Assembly: GCA_015689645.1 (NCBI GenBank)
Contig: WVSM01000002.1
Location: forward strand, 372,001 to 436,000
Source of the DNA: Rhodobacterales bacterium HKCCE4037
GTDB taxonomy: Bacteria > Pseudomonadota > Alphaproteobacteria > Rhodobacterales > Rhodobacteraceae
Direction of reading: 5' to 3'
Length of the DNA stretch: 64,000 nucleotides
Part shown: positions 52,030-61,431 of the stretch, piece after piece
Position numbering within the stretch: position 1 is the first letter of the stretch
How the letters are laid out: every line of letters starts with the position of its first letter
The notes under the pieces: generated by a model
Database searches by the model: none
What the model was told of the DNA's origin: nothing
What the model saw: only the letters and a program-made list of their open reading frames with translations
Translations under genes and position numbers: made by a program

Positions 52030-52512
52030 TCAGGCAGCGATGACCGGGATCGAAAAGGAAAGCAGGTTGCGATCCTTCTCACGGCGATAGGACAGGCCAA
52101 CCGTCATTGCGTGGATCATGGCCCATCCGAACCCGCCTTCAGGCAGTGTGTCCCGTTGGCCGACCGTGACGCTTGGCATCTCCATCTTCGGAGGTGTCCC
52201 GCCCGGCATTGCGATGCCTTCATCCTCGATCCGGCATTCCAACGCGTCGGGGCAGAACCGGAGGCTCAGGTAGATCGGGCGGCTGGGGTCGCAATCGTAG
52301 GCGTGTTCCACGATGTTGTTGAGAGCTTCGCCCAGAACGATCTGAGCGGTATCGGCGATGTCTTCGAATCCCGGGGACCCGAGCAGGTGCTGTCGGACGC
52401 GTTCGAGGACGCGGCGCACCTCTTCGGCCCGAGAGGTCAATGTTTCCTCAAGCTCAGGCAGGGCCAAACCCGATCCCTCCCCCGGAGTTCGAAATTCAAT
52501 CTCGCCAATCAC
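52030..52512 (-). CDS. RsbW-like anti-sigma ATPase/serine kinase
   Basis: 160 residues of the HATPase_c_2 type. N-box GEALNNIVEHAYDCD, G1 box IEDEGIAMPG and GGFGWAMIHAMT supply the ATP pocket of the RsbW/SpoIIAB family. It would bind or phosphorylate the STAS protein encoded immediately upstream (4-bp overlap). No sigma factor or PP2C phosphatase is adjacent, so the third partner is encoded elsewhere. Confidence 0.82.
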   Translation of the reverse strand: MIGEIEFRTPGEGSGLALPELEETLTSRAEEVRRVLERVRQHLLGSPGFEDIADTAQIVLGEALNNIVEHAYDCDPSRPIYLSLRFCPDALECRIEDEGIAMPGGTPPKMEMPSVTVGQRDTLPEGGFGWAMIHAMTVGLSYRREKDRNLLSFSIPVIAA

Positions 52513-52859
52513 TCCGCCGCGTGGGGCGCAGCCGCAGCGGCCAGCGCATCCTCCAGCGTGGGGAAGATCGCGAAAACCGTGTTCATGCGCGTCAGCGCCA
52601 TCACCTTTTCCACCGCCGGTTGCAGGCCGGCGAGGGCCATGGTGCGATCCGGCCCCAGCCCCTTGAAGACGGCGACGATGGAGCCGAGTCCGCTGGAATC
52701 GAGGAATTCGACCTGCGACATCTCGAGGATGACATCTCCGCCTCCTGCCGTCAGGCTACGGAAGTCTTCCTTGAACTGGATGGCGATGCTGGCGTCGAGC
52801 CTGCTGTCCTCTACATGGACAATCTGCGCATATTCAGAATCACTGGACGTGAGGGGCAT
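52509..52859 (-). CDS. STAS-domain anti-sigma-factor antagonist (RsbV-like)
   Basis: 116 residues, a single STAS domain. The phospho-acceptor serine is S55 or S56 in EFLDSSGLGSIVAVF; the N-terminal strand is HVEDSRLDASIAIQFKEDF. It is the partner of the kinase encoded next. Divergent from the thiolase gene across 90 bp. The signal it relays is unknown. Confidence 0.85.
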   Translation of the reverse strand: MPLTSSDSEYAQIVHVEDSRLDASIAIQFKEDFRSLTAGGGDVILEMSQVEFLDSSGLGSIVAVFKGLGPDRTMALAGLQPAVEKVMALTRMNTVFAIFPTLEDALAAAAAPHAAE

Positions 52860-52949
52860 GTCGTGGTCTCCAACAAAGCGATTTGCCGGGAAGCCTAGGG
52901 GCCAAGTCTTACAAAACAGTTTTCAAGCGGCGCGACGCGGGAGGAAATC

Positions 52950-54122
52950 ATGGATCAGGTTGTCATTTGTGGGGCGGCACGCACGCCGATGGGCGGGTTC
53001 CAGGGCAGCCTGTCACCGCTGACGGCGGCGGAACTTGGCGGCACCGCGATCCGGGCGGCGCTGGACGGGGCAGGAGTGGCAAGCGTCGACGAGGTTCTGA
53101 TGGGCTGCGTGCTGCCCGCCGGCCAGGGCCAGGCCCCGGCGCGGCAGGCGGGTTTTCACGCGGGCCTCGATGACAGTGTCCCGGCCACGACGCTCAACAA
53201 GATGTGCGGGTCGGGCATGAAAGCCGCGATGATGGCCCATGACGCGCTGGCGCTGGGACAGGCCGAGGTGATCGTGGCGGGCGGCATGGAATCGATGACC
53301 AACGCGCCCTACCTGCTGCCCGCGATGCGCGGCGGCGCGCGGATCGGGCACCAGAAGACTCTGGACCACATGTTCCTCGACGGGCTGGAAGACGCCTACG
53401 ACAAGGGCCGCCTGATGGGCACTTTCGCCGAGGATTGCGCGCAGGCCTTCCAGTTCACCCGCGAAGCGCAGGACGCATACGCGCTCGGCTCGCTGGAGAA
53501 CGCGCTGGCTGCGATCGAAAGCGGCGCCTTCGATGGCGAGGTCACGCCGGTCACGGTGAAAAGCCGCAAGGGCGCGGCCGAGGTCACCACCGATGAACAG
53601 CCCGGCAATGCGCGCCCCGACAAGATCCCGCAGCTCAAGCCCGCCTTCCGCGAGGGCGGCACGGTGACGGCGGCGAATTCCTCCTCCATCTCCGACGGCG
53701 CCGCGGCGCTTGTGCTTGCCAGTGCCAGCGCGGCGGAGGCGCAGGGCCTGCCCGTCCGCGCCCGCATCCTCGGCCACGCCTCCCACGCCCATGCGCCCGC
53801 GCTGTTCCCCACGGCCCCGGTGCCCGCTGCACAGAAACTGCTCGCGAAACTCGGATGGAGCGTCGATGACGTTGACCTCTGGGAGGTGAACGAAGCCTTC
53901 GCGGTCGTGCCCATGGCCTTCATGCACGAGATGAACATCCCGCGCGAAAAGGTGAACGTGAACGGCGGTGCCTGCGCCCTGGGTCATCCCATCGGCGCCT
54001 CCGGCGCGCGGATCATGGTGACTCTTCTCAACGCGCTGGAAAAGCGTGGCCTCAAGCGCGGCATCGCGGCGATCTGCATCGGTGGCGGTGAGGGCACGGC
54101 CATCGCGATCGAGCGTGACTGA
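52950..54122 (+). CDS. Acetyl-CoA C-acetyltransferase (thiolase)
   Basis: 390 residues. Nucleophile C86 in LNKMCGSGMKA, NEAFAV and GGACALGHPIGASGAR with the second catalytic cysteine and histidine. Condenses or cleaves acetoacetyl-CoA (phaA/atoB type) in polyhydroxybutyrate synthesis, ketone-body or fatty-acid use. GGGAGGAAATC before ATG 52950. No phaB/phaC or other beta-oxidation gene is next to it, so the pathway is open. Confidence 0.93.
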   Translation: MDQVVICGAARTPMGGFQGSLSPLTAAELGGTAIRAALDGAGVASVDEVLMGCVLPAGQGQAPARQAGFHAGLDDSVPATTLNKMCGSGMKAAMMAHDALALGQAEVIVAGGMESMTNAPYLLPAMRGGARIGHQKTLDHMFLDGLEDAYDKGRLMGTFAEDCAQAFQFTREAQDAYALGSLENALAAIESGAFDGEVTPVTVKSRKGAAEVTTDEQPGNARPDKIPQLKPAFREGGTVTAANSSSISDGAAALVLASASAAEAQGLPVRARILGHASHAHAPALFPTAPVPAAQKLLAKLGWSVDDVDLWEVNEAFAVVPMAFMHEMNIPREKVNVNGGACALGHPIGASGARIMVTLLNALEKRGLKRGIAAICIGGGEGTAIAIERD

Positions 54123-54135
54123 CCATCGTTGTTCC

Positions 54136-54606
54136 ATGAAAATGCAAAATCCGATGACTGCCGACTACGCAACGCTCAAGAAGACAATCGCCTCGCTAAC
54201 CGAGGGCGAAACTGACCCGGTTGCCCTGATGGCGACGCTGGCCTGCGAACTTCACCACGCCGACGACCGCTTCGACTGGACGGGCTTCTACCGCGTTACC
54301 GAACCGGGCCTCCTGAAGATCGGGCCCTACCAGGGTGGGCACGGCTGCCTGCAGATCCCGTTCGACAAGGGCGTCTGCGGGGCGGCGGCGCGCACGGGCG
54401 AGGTGCAGCTTGTGCCCGACGTCGACGCCTTCCCCGGCCACATCGCCTGCGCGTCCTCCACACGGTCGGAGATCGTCTTGCCGGTGCGGGATGCGTCCGG
54501 AGAGATTATCGCGGTGCTGGATATCGACAGCGACCAGCCCGATGCCTTCACGGAAGAGGATGCAGCGCAGCTCGAGGCGATCCTGACCGCCACCTTCGCG
54601 CGTTAA
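54136..54606 (+). CDS. msrC: Free methionine-(R)-sulfoxide reductase (GAF-type, fRMsr)
   Basis: 156 residues from ATG 54136; an ATG at 54154 is possible, and neither has a strong RBS. A single GAF domain with the three fRMsr cysteines C71 (HGCLQIPFDKGV), C81 (GVCGAAA) and C105 (HIACASSTRSEIV). Spacing 10 and 24 is the same as C84/C94/C118 of the E. coli enzyme. It reduces free Met-R-sulfoxide with thioredoxin. Follows the thiolase gene by 13 bp. Confidence 0.88.
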   Translation: MKMQNPMTADYATLKKTIASLTEGETDPVALMATLACELHHADDRFDWTGFYRVTEPGLLKIGPYQGGHGCLQIPFDKGVCGAAARTGEVQLVPDVDAFPGHIACASSTRSEIVLPVRDASGEIIAVLDIDSDQPDAFTEEDAAQLEAILTATFAR

Positions 54607-54618
54607 ACCGGAAACGCT

Positions 54619-56103
54619 CTAATCGTCCTCGTTCACGACGGTCAGTTCGGGTGCTGTCAACGTGCGCGGCACGGCCTCGACCCGCGGCGCGTCCTTCAGA
54701 TCGTCGGAGGCTTCCTGCACCACCTGCATCGCTTCCAGCTTGCGGGCGGAGGGAAGGACCCGCGCCTCCAGCGAACCCATCGCCTTGTTGTAGCTGTCGA
54801 CCGAGCGATTGAGCGCCGTGCCGACCTTTTGGAGATTGCCCGCGAAGGTGGCGAGGCGGCTGTAAAGCTCCTTCGCCTCGCGGTGGATGGTGATGGCGTT
54901 CTCCGCCACCGCCTCCTGCTGCCAGCCGAAGGCGATGGTGCGCAGGAGGGCGATCAAGGTGGAGGGCGTGGCGATCACGACGCGCGATTCCATTGCCCGT
55001 TCGATCAGGCCGGGATCGGCCTCCACCGCCGCCGAGAGGAACACGTCGCCGGGGATGAACATCACCACGAAATCGGGCGTGTTCTGCAACAGGTCATGGT
55101 AGCGCTTGGATGAGAGCGCGCGGACATGGTCGGCCACCTGCCGCGCGTGGCGGGTGATGGCGATGTCGCGGGCATCGGGTGTCTCTGCCTCTAGCGCATC
55201 GAGGTAGCCGTCGAGAGAGGTCTTGGCGTCGATCACGAGGGATCGCCCGCCCGGCATCCGGACGATGGCATCGGGGCGCTGCAAACCTTCGTCGGTGCGG
55301 TGGCTGACCTCGGTGTGGAAATCGACGTGCTCGGACATGCCGGCCATTTCGCAGACCTGCCGAAGCTGCATCTCGCCCCAGCGGCCCCGCGTCTTTGGCG
55401 CACGAAGCGCCTGCACCAGTTTGCGGGTCTCGCCGGTCAGGGCCGATTGCCCGAGCTTCAGCTCATCGACCTGCGTCTTTATCGCGGAATAGGCGTCGGT
55501 CCGCGATTTCTCCATCTCGCGCAGCACGTTGTCGAATGCGCCGAGTTTCTCGTTCAGCGGTTTGACCATGCCGTCGATGGCCTTCTGGCGCGCGTCCAGT
55601 TCGGCCTTCGCGGTCTCCGAATGGGTGGCGAAGCGTTCGGTCACGCGGTCGAGGAAGGCCTTGGAATTGCCCTCCAGCACCTCGCTGGCGAGGTTGCGGA
55701 ACTGCGATTTCAGCGCCTCGTTGAGGCCCTGAAGTTCTTCTAGCCGCGCCTTGTGGGTCGCCTGTTCCGTCTCCAGCCGCGCTTCGGCCTGGTTCAAGGC
55801 GCCGAGCAGGTGGTCGCGTTCCTCCCGCGTGTCGGCAAGCGTTTGTTCCAGTTGCGGCAGACGCTCTGCCCGGGCCTCCATCGCGGCCATCTGGCGGCGG
55901 GTGTCTTCCAACCCGGCAAGGTCACGATTGGCCCGGCGCAGGCGGGTGCCGCGCAGGATGAGGGCGACCAGCAGGCCGAGGCCGATCAGCACGGCCAGCA
56001 GGAAATAGGCGGGCAGCGGGTCGATGTCTGGCCCGAACGGGCTGGTCGCGCGCAGGCTGGCGGCAATCGACTCGAGAAAGGCGAAGAAGGGCGCGTTTTC
56101 CAT
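54619..56103 (-). CDS. rmuC: DNA recombination protein RmuC
   Basis: 494 residues. N-terminal membrane anchor (about 30-48, FLLAVLIGLGLLVALIL), coiled coil (50-200), and the RmuC domain (about 200-420) with ALRAPKTRGRWGEMQL, SLVIDAKTSLDGYLDAL and ARQVADHVRALSSKRY. A putative nuclease-like protein that limits inversions at short repeats. Three bases separate its start from the mutL stop, so rmuC is coupled to mutL. Confidence 0.92.
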   Translation of the reverse strand: MENAPFFAFLESIAASLRATSPFGPDIDPLPAYFLLAVLIGLGLLVALILRGTRLRRANRDLAGLEDTRRQMAAMEARAERLPQLEQTLADTREERDHLLGALNQAEARLETEQATHKARLEELQGLNEALKSQFRNLASEVLEGNSKAFLDRVTERFATHSETAKAELDARQKAIDGMVKPLNEKLGAFDNVLREMEKSRTDAYSAIKTQVDELKLGQSALTGETRKLVQALRAPKTRGRWGEMQLRQVCEMAGMSEHVDFHTEVSHRTDEGLQRPDAIVRMPGGRSLVIDAKTSLDGYLDALEAETPDARDIAITRHARQVADHVRALSSKRYHDLLQNTPDFVVMFIPGDVFLSAAVEADPGLIERAMESRVVIATPSTLIALLRTIAFGWQQEAVAENAITIHREAKELYSRLATFAGNLQKVGTALNRSVDSYNKAMGSLEARVLPSARKLEAMQVVQEASDDLKDAPRVEAVPRTLTAPELTVVNEDD

Positions 56104-56106
56104 GGC

Positions 56107-57936
56107 TCAGGTCCGCCCGAACAGGCGTTCGATATCAGTGAGTTTCAGCTCCACGTAGGTGGGCCGCCCGTGGTTGCACTGGCCCGACATCGGCGTCGCC
56201 TCCATCTCGCGCAGGAGCGCGTTCATCTCGTCGGCGCGCATCTGCCGGCCCGAGCGGATCGAGCCGTGGCAGGCGACGCGGCTCAGGACAGCTTCGACGC
56301 GGGCCTGCAATGTCTGGCTGTCGCCCAGGTCATCGAGTTCATCGAGGATGTCACGCAACAGCGCCTCCGCGTTGATTTCCCCGAGGATCGCCGGGGTTTC
56401 GCGCACGGCGACGGTGCCGGGGCCGAAGGCTTCGATCAGCAGGCCGAACCGTTCCAGCTCTGCCGCGTGATCGAGCAGGCGGTCGGCATCGTTGCCCAAG
56501 GTGATGATCTCGGGGATCAGCAGCGCCTGCCGCGCAACGCCATGTTCGGCCATCTGGGTCTTCAGTTTCTCGTAGACCAGCCGCTCATGCGCGGCGTGCT
56601 GATCGACGAGCACGATGCCGTTGGGGGTCTGGGCGATGATGTAATTCTCGTGCACCTGTGCGCGTGCGGCACCCAAGGGGCCGTCGCTTTCGATAACCGG
56701 CTCGTCCACGCGGGCGGAGGGCGCGCTGCCCCAACCGGGGGCGGCTTCGGCGAAGCCGCGCGGGGCGGGGCGGTCCATCTGGTAGATGCGGGGTTCGGGA
56801 TGCGAGGAGGGGGGCGCTCCGAGAGGGAGCGACTCCCGAGGCGCGGCGGAGAAGGCGCGCAGCGTCGCGTCGCCCACGGTCGAAGACGCGCGGTGCCCGG
56901 CCTCGGCCAGCGCATGCCGCAGGCCCGAGACGATCAGGCCGCGCGCCACTCCGGGTTCGCGGAACCGCACCTCGGATTTCGCCGGGTGCACGTTGACGTC
57001 CACACGCTCCGGCGGGCAGTCGATGAACAGAACCGCCGCCGGGTGCCGGTCGCGGGACAGCACGTCCATGTAGGCCGCGCGCAGGGCGCCGATCAGCAGC
57101 TTGTCGCGGACCGGACGGCCATTGACGAACAGGAACTGCGCCACCGCCGAGCCGCGCGAATAGGTCGGCAGGCCCGCGTAGCCGGTCAGTCGGAGGCCCT
57201 CGCGCTCCGCGTCGATGGGCAGGGCGTTCTCGGTGAACTCGCGGCCGAGGATCGTGGTCAGCCGTCCGCGCAGCGCATCGAACAGGTCGCCGGTTTCCGG
57301 GTCGGCGCGGAAGATCACGCGCTCGCCGTCCGTCACTTCCTTCAAAGTGAAGCCCACTGCCGGTTCGGCCATGGCCAACCGCTTCACGACGTCGGTGATC
57401 GCCTGCATTTCCGCCCGGTCGGAGCGGAGGAATTTCAGGCGCGCGGGCGTGGCAAAGAACAGGTCGCGCAATTCGACAACCGTGCCACGGTTCAGCGCGG
57501 CGGGTTTCACCGCTTCGGGCGCGCCGCCGGAGACGCGGATCACGTGGCCCGCATCGGACGCGCGCGAGGTGATCGACAGCCGTCCGACCGAGCCGAGCGA
57601 GGGCAGAGCCTCCCCCCGGAAGCCGAAGGAATGGATGTTCAGGAGGTCGCTGCCGTCAATCTTGGACGTCGCGTGGCGCGACAGGGCGAGCGGCAGATCC
57701 TCGGCCTCCATCCCGCATCCATCGTCGGTCACGCGGATCAGGGTCTTGCCGCCATGGGCGACCTCGATCACCACCCGCCGGGCCTCGGCATCGATGGCAT
57801 TCTCGACCAGTTCCTTCACCGCCGAAGCGGGGCGTTCCACGACCTCACCCGCCGCGATCCGGTTGATTGCAGCTTCGTCGAGTTGACGGATCACGGGGCG
57901 CTGATTTGCGCTTATATTGGGGTTGGTGGCGGCCAT
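56107..57936 (-). CDS. mutL: DNA mismatch repair protein MutL
   Basis: 609 residues. GHKL ATPase motifs [22 protein letters not shown] and [11 protein letters not shown] in the N-terminal half. The C-terminal half contains [13 protein letters not shown], which fits the MutL endonuclease signature DQHA(X)2E(X)4E. That suggests a nicking MutL, as in bacteria without MutH, rather than an E. coli-like MutL. Transcribed with rmuC. Confidence 0.95.
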   Translation of the reverse strand: MAATNPNISANQRPVIRQLDEAAINRIAAGEVVERPASAVKELVENAIDAEARRVVIEVAHGGKTLIRVTDDGCGMEAEDLPLALSRHATSKIDGSDLLNIHSFGFRGEALPSLGSVGRLSITSRASDAGHVIRVSGGAPEAVKPAALNRGTVVELRDLFFATPARLKFLRSDRAEMQAITDVVKRLAMAEPAVGFTLKEVTDGERVIFRADPETGDLFDALRGRLTTILGREFTENALPIDAEREGLRLTGYAGLPTYSRGSAVAQFLFVNGRPVRDKLLIGALRAAYMDVLSRDRHPAAVLFIDCPPERVDVNVHPAKSEVRFREPGVARGLIVSGLRHALAEAGHRASSTVGDATLRAFSAAPRESLPLGAPPSSHPEPRIYQMDRPAPRGFAEAAPGWGSAPSARVDEPVIESDGPLGAARAQVHENYIIAQTPNGIVLVDQHAAHERLVYEKLKTQMAEHGVARQALLIPEIITLGNDADRLLDHAAELERFGLLIEAFGPGTVAVRETPAILGEINAEALLRDILDELDDLGDSQTLQARVEAVLSRVACHGSIRSGRQMRADEMNALLREMEATPMSGQCNHGRPTYVELKLTDIERLFGRT

Positions 57937-57984
57937 GCCCCTAGGGATAGCATGGCCACCGGTCTCTTGGAACCGATTCGAGGA

Positions 57985-59364
57985 TCAGTTCGAGGGTTCA
58001 AGCCCCTCGGGCCGGCCGACCACCACGAATTGCAGGGTCTCGGGGTCGATGATCCGCTCGGCGACCCGCTGGATATCCTCCAGCGTCACCTCCATCACCC
58101 GCTCGTTCCGGCCGTTGATGTAGTCGATGGGCATGTCATCGGCCTGCATCGCCGCCATGGTTCCGGCGATGGAACTATTGCCGCTGAACCGCAGCGGATA
58201 GGCGCCGGTCATGTACCGCTGCGCGGCCTCCAGCTCTTCCTCCGTCACGCCGTTCTCGGCCAGATCGGCCCATTCGGCGAGCACGACGTCGATGGCTTCC
58301 GCCACGAGGTCGTTGGAGGAACTGAACCCGCCCTGGTGCATGGCGATGTAATCGGACAAGGCCGTCCATGTGCTGATCCCGTAGGTCAGGCCACGTTCCT
58401 CGCGCACTTCCTGGTTGAGGCGCGAGCGGTAGCCGCCACCGCCGAGGATCTCGTTCATCACGAAATAGGGGAAGAAATCCGGGTCCGTGCGCTCGATCCC
58501 TTCGTTGCCGAAGATCACCGAGGATTGCGGGACGGGGAAGTCGATCAGTTCGATGCCACCGGGGGCACTGTATTCGGCCGGTTCCGGCAGAGGAACGTCC
58601 GCAACGGGCAGATCGCCGAGCAGGTCGTCCAGCAACACGCCCAGTTCCTCGGGCGTGATGTCGCCCGCCACGCCGACCGACACGCGGTCACGCACCAGCG
58701 CGCTGCGATGGGCCGCGACGATATCCTCGCGCGTCAGGGCGGAGACACTTTCAACGGTGCCATCGAGGCTGGTGGCGTAGGGATGGTCGCCAAAGGCCAA
58801 GGCGTTGAAAGTCTGGCCCGCGATCGTGTCGGGGTCGGTCAGGTCATATTCGATGCCGGAGATCACCTGCTGACGGACGCGTTCGATCGCTGTCGGGTCG
58901 AAAGCGGGATCCACAAGCGCACCGCGCAGGAGCGCCATCGCCTCATCGCGGTTCTGCGTCAGCACCTGGGCGCTGACGACGACCTCGTCGCGGTAGGTGT
59001 CGAAGCCGAAACTCGCGGCAAGCCCTTCCTGCGCGGCGGCGAATTCCTGCGAGTCCAACTCGCTGGTGCCTTCTTCCAGAAGCGCCATCATCAGGTTTGT
59101 GGCCCCGCGTGCGCCCGGCCGGTCGATTGAGCCGCCGCCGTCGAACCACATTTCGATGGCCATGAAGGGAATTGAATTGTCCTGCACCAGCCAGGCTTCG
59201 ATGCCGCCGGGCGAGGTGACAAGCTGGATGTCGATGATCGCATCGACCGGCTCCATCTCGTCCTCGGCAAGTTGGGCCTGCGCCCAGAGCGGCGCGGGAA
59301 GCGTGACCGGCGCGGCGAGCATCGTGGCCGCGAGAAGCGGCGAGAGGTAACGGGCGAAGGTCAT
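57985..59364 (-). CDS. M16-family peptidase homologue, inactive partner subunit
   Basis: 459 residues with a signal peptide (cleavage about residue 28, LWA-QA). Where M16 enzymes have HxxEH it reads GATNLMMALLEEG, so no zinc site. The C-terminal half keeps the Arg/Tyr pair (GGYRSRLNQEVREERGLTYGI) that binds substrate in the non-catalytic subunit. It should pair with the catalytic M16 protein encoded immediately upstream (4-bp overlap) as a periplasmic heterodimer. Confidence 0.88.
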   Translation of the reverse strand: MTFARYLSPLLAATMLAAPVTLPAPLWAQAQLAEDEMEPVDAIIDIQLVTSPGGIEAWLVQDNSIPFMAIEMWFDGGGSIDRPGARGATNLMMALLEEGTSELDSQEFAAAQEGLAASFGFDTYRDEVVVSAQVLTQNRDEAMALLRGALVDPAFDPTAIERVRQQVISGIEYDLTDPDTIAGQTFNALAFGDHPYATSLDGTVESVSALTREDIVAAHRSALVRDRVSVGVAGDITPEELGVLLDDLLGDLPVADVPLPEPAEYSAPGGIELIDFPVPQSSVIFGNEGIERTDPDFFPYFVMNEILGGGGYRSRLNQEVREERGLTYGISTWTALSDYIAMHQGGFSSSNDLVAEAIDVVLAEWADLAENGVTEEELEAAQRYMTGAYPLRFSGNSSIAGTMAAMQADDMPIDYINGRNERVMEVTLEDIQRVAERIIDPETLQFVVVGRPEGLEPSN

Positions 59365-60728
59365 TGCGACACCTCTTCGGTTTCGTCTGCGTCAGGGGCG
59401 GGGCGGTCGAGGTAGCCGATCACGGCGGGATCCTGCGCGAACAGGGCGCGGGCCATCTCCATCACCTCGTCGGTCGTGATCGTGGCCGTGATGTCGAGCC
59501 AGTTCTCCCAATCCTCCACGGTGAAGCCGGTGGTCAGCGTGGCGCCGAGGCTTTGCGCCTGTCCCGCCGCGTCGTCCTGCGCGTAGATCTGGCTGGCTTC
59601 CCACTGAAACAGAATGCGGTTGAACGCCTCCTCGTCGATGCCGTCTTCTAGGAATTCATCGATCACGGCGAGGATGTCGTCCTCGGCTTGCTCAAGGGAG
59701 CGTCCGGGAACAGGCATGTTCAGCAGCGTGAAGGGCCGATGGTCGAGGCTGGTGGCGCTGTAATAGGCCGCCGCGAACAGGGAGAGTTCATTCTCGATCT
59801 GCAATTCACGGGCGAAGACGGAGGTGAAATCGCTGTCGCTCAGCACGGCGCGCAAAAGCTCCATCGTCGCGGCGGAGCGGACGTCGTCGACGAGCGTGTC
59901 GTCGACTGGAAACAGGATCGAGACGTAGGGGTTCGCAACCCGATCATCCTCGTAATACACGCGCCTAAGGGCGTTCTGCGGCGGCTCCACCGGCCGCATG
60001 CGAGATTCGACCGATGCGATGTCGGGGCTCGCAGGGATCGGGCCGTAATGTTCTTCGGCGAGGGCGCGAACCTCCTCGGGCGTCACGTCGCCGGCGACCA
60101 CGAGAATCGCGTTGTTGGGATGGTAATGCAGGTCATACCAATCCTGCAGCATCTCGATGGTCAGGTTCTGAATCTCGTGCCGCCAGCCGATGATCGGCCG
60201 TCCATAGGCGTGATTGCGGAAATAGGTCGCCGACATCTGTTCGTTGAACAGCGCCCCGGGGGACCCGTCGGTGCGCTGCGCACGTTCTTCCAGGACCACG
60301 GAAATCTCGGTTTCGACCTCCTCGGGCACCAGCACGAGGTCGCGCATGCGGTCGGCTTCCATCTGCATCATCAGCCCCAGCCGGTCGGCCGAGACGGTCT
60401 GGTGATACGCGGTGTAATCCCAGGAGGTGAAAGCGTTGTCGGACCCGCCGTTGGCTTCGACCGTGGCCGAAAACTCTCCGGCTTCCATATCGTCGGTGCT
60501 GTTGAACATCAGGTGCTCGAGCAGGTGGGCGACACCGCCCTGACCGGGCAATTCATCGGCAGCCCCGGCGCGATACCAGATCATGTGCGTGACGGAGGGG
60601 GAGCGGTGATCCTCGACCACCACGACCTGAAGGCCGTTCTCGAGGGTGAAGTCACTGACCTGCCCGGTGGCCTGCGCAGCCAGTGGAGCAAGGGCCAGGC
60701 CTACAATCAGGCCAAGGCGTCGGAACAT
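59361..60728 (-). CDS. M16-family zinc metallopeptidase, catalytic subunit
   Basis: 455 residues from ATG 60728 (signal peptide to about ATG-Q, residue 22). Zinc motif HxxEH as H68-L-L-E71-H72 in GGVAHLLEHLMF, followed by the distal glutamate in the EVETEISVVLEER region. Degrades peptides in the periplasm together with the inactive partner. The upstream frame extension is unsupported. It lies 136 bp after the BamF-like lipoprotein gene; the lspA-DUF3035-M16-M16 order is conserved in Rhodobacterales. Confidence 0.9.
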   Translation of the reverse strand: MFRRLGLIVGLALAPLAAQATGQVSDFTLENGLQVVVVEDHRSPSVTHMIWYRAGAADELPGQGGVAHLLEHLMFNSTDDMEAGEFSATVEANGGSDNAFTSWDYTAYHQTVSADRLGLMMQMEADRMRDLVLVPEEVETEISVVLEERAQRTDGSPGALFNEQMSATYFRNHAYGRPIIGWRHEIQNLTIEMLQDWYDLHYHPNNAILVVAGDVTPEEVRALAEEHYGPIPASPDIASVESRMRPVEPPQNALRRVYYEDDRVANPYVSILFPVDDTLVDDVRSAATMELLRAVLSDSDFTSVFARELQIENELSLFAAAYYSATSLDHRPFTLLNMPVPGRSLEQAEDDILAVIDEFLEDGIDEEAFNRILFQWEASQIYAQDDAAGQAQSLGATLTTGFTVEDWENWLDITATITTDEVMEMARALFAQDPAVIGYLDRPAPDADETEEVSQ

Positions 60729-60864
60729 GGAAGGGATCTCCGGCAAGAACTGTCTGCCGGTGAATGTATGGAAAAGCGGGGGTGCATCAACCGTTCTGAC
60801 GCAGTCGTGACGCGGGCGCGGGGTCAGGTTTCCCGCACTGGTCAGATGGACCGGCCGTCGAACC

Positions 60865-61365
60865 TCACTCCGCCGGTGGCGCGGACGGCGTCTGCACGCC
60901 CATGCGGCGCAGGCGGTCAAGCTCGGCGTAACGGTCCAGCGACTGCCCGCTGTAGGCGTCGAAATAGACGTTGTTGCGGAACAGCCGCTCGAGTATGCGC
61001 CCGTCATTCTGACGACGGAATTGCTCGTCCTCGGCGGCCAGGACCGCGCGGATGTTGGCGTCGACACCGAAACGTGACGCGTAGGAGACCATGCCCCCAG
61101 CCGACGGTGCCGCGTTGACGTTGCCGCCGAGCGCCGCGATGGCATCGGCTTCGGGGTTGGGATCGGCGCGGTTGATCCCGCCGGGCGTGGGGGTCGGCAA
61201 TGCGGCGGTCGTGGGCAATTCCAGTTCCCGCGTGGGGACCACGCTGAATTCGTCGGGCCCGCTTTCCGTGTTGCGTAGGTTCATCAGCGTCGGCGTGCCG
61301 CCATCGCAGGCTGCCAAAGCCATGACCGCCACAGTCAAACCCAGAATTGTAACGCGCATCTGCAT
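60865..61365 (-). CDS. DUF3035 lipoprotein (BamF-like)
   Basis: 166 residues from ATG 61365 (GGAGAGG upstream); two in-frame ATGs lie close together (61365 and 61359). Lipobox LAAC near residue 20. The mature protein contains DEFSVVPTRELELP and a helical C-terminus. DUF3035 corresponds, as I recall, to BamF, an accessory subunit of the outer-membrane beta-barrel assembly machine described in Caulobacter. Fits an outer-membrane lipoprotein whose processing needs the lspA gene just upstream. Confidence 0.75.
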   Translation of the reverse strand: MQMRVTILGLTVAVMALAACDGGTPTLMNLRNTESGPDEFSVVPTRELELPTTAALPTPTPGGINRADPNPEADAIAALGGNVNAAPSAGGMVSYASRFGVDANIRAVLAAEDEQFRRQNDGRILERLFRNNVYFDAYSGQSLDRYAELDRLRRMGVQTPSAPPAE

Positions 61366-61431
61366 CCCAACCTCTCCTTGCTTCGCCGGTCTAACGCATC
61401 TTCTGCGGGGCGTCACGGGGTTACGAGGGAT

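Noticed and set aside
51786-52100. 104-codon minus-strand frame
   Set aside because: Overlaps the end of the RsbW-like gene, is Pro/Arg/Ser-rich and lacks an RBS.
55753-59130. 1125-codon plus-strand frame opposite rmuC, mutL and an M16 gene
   Set aside because: Antisense shadow in GC-rich DNA; the minus-strand genes carry all motifs.
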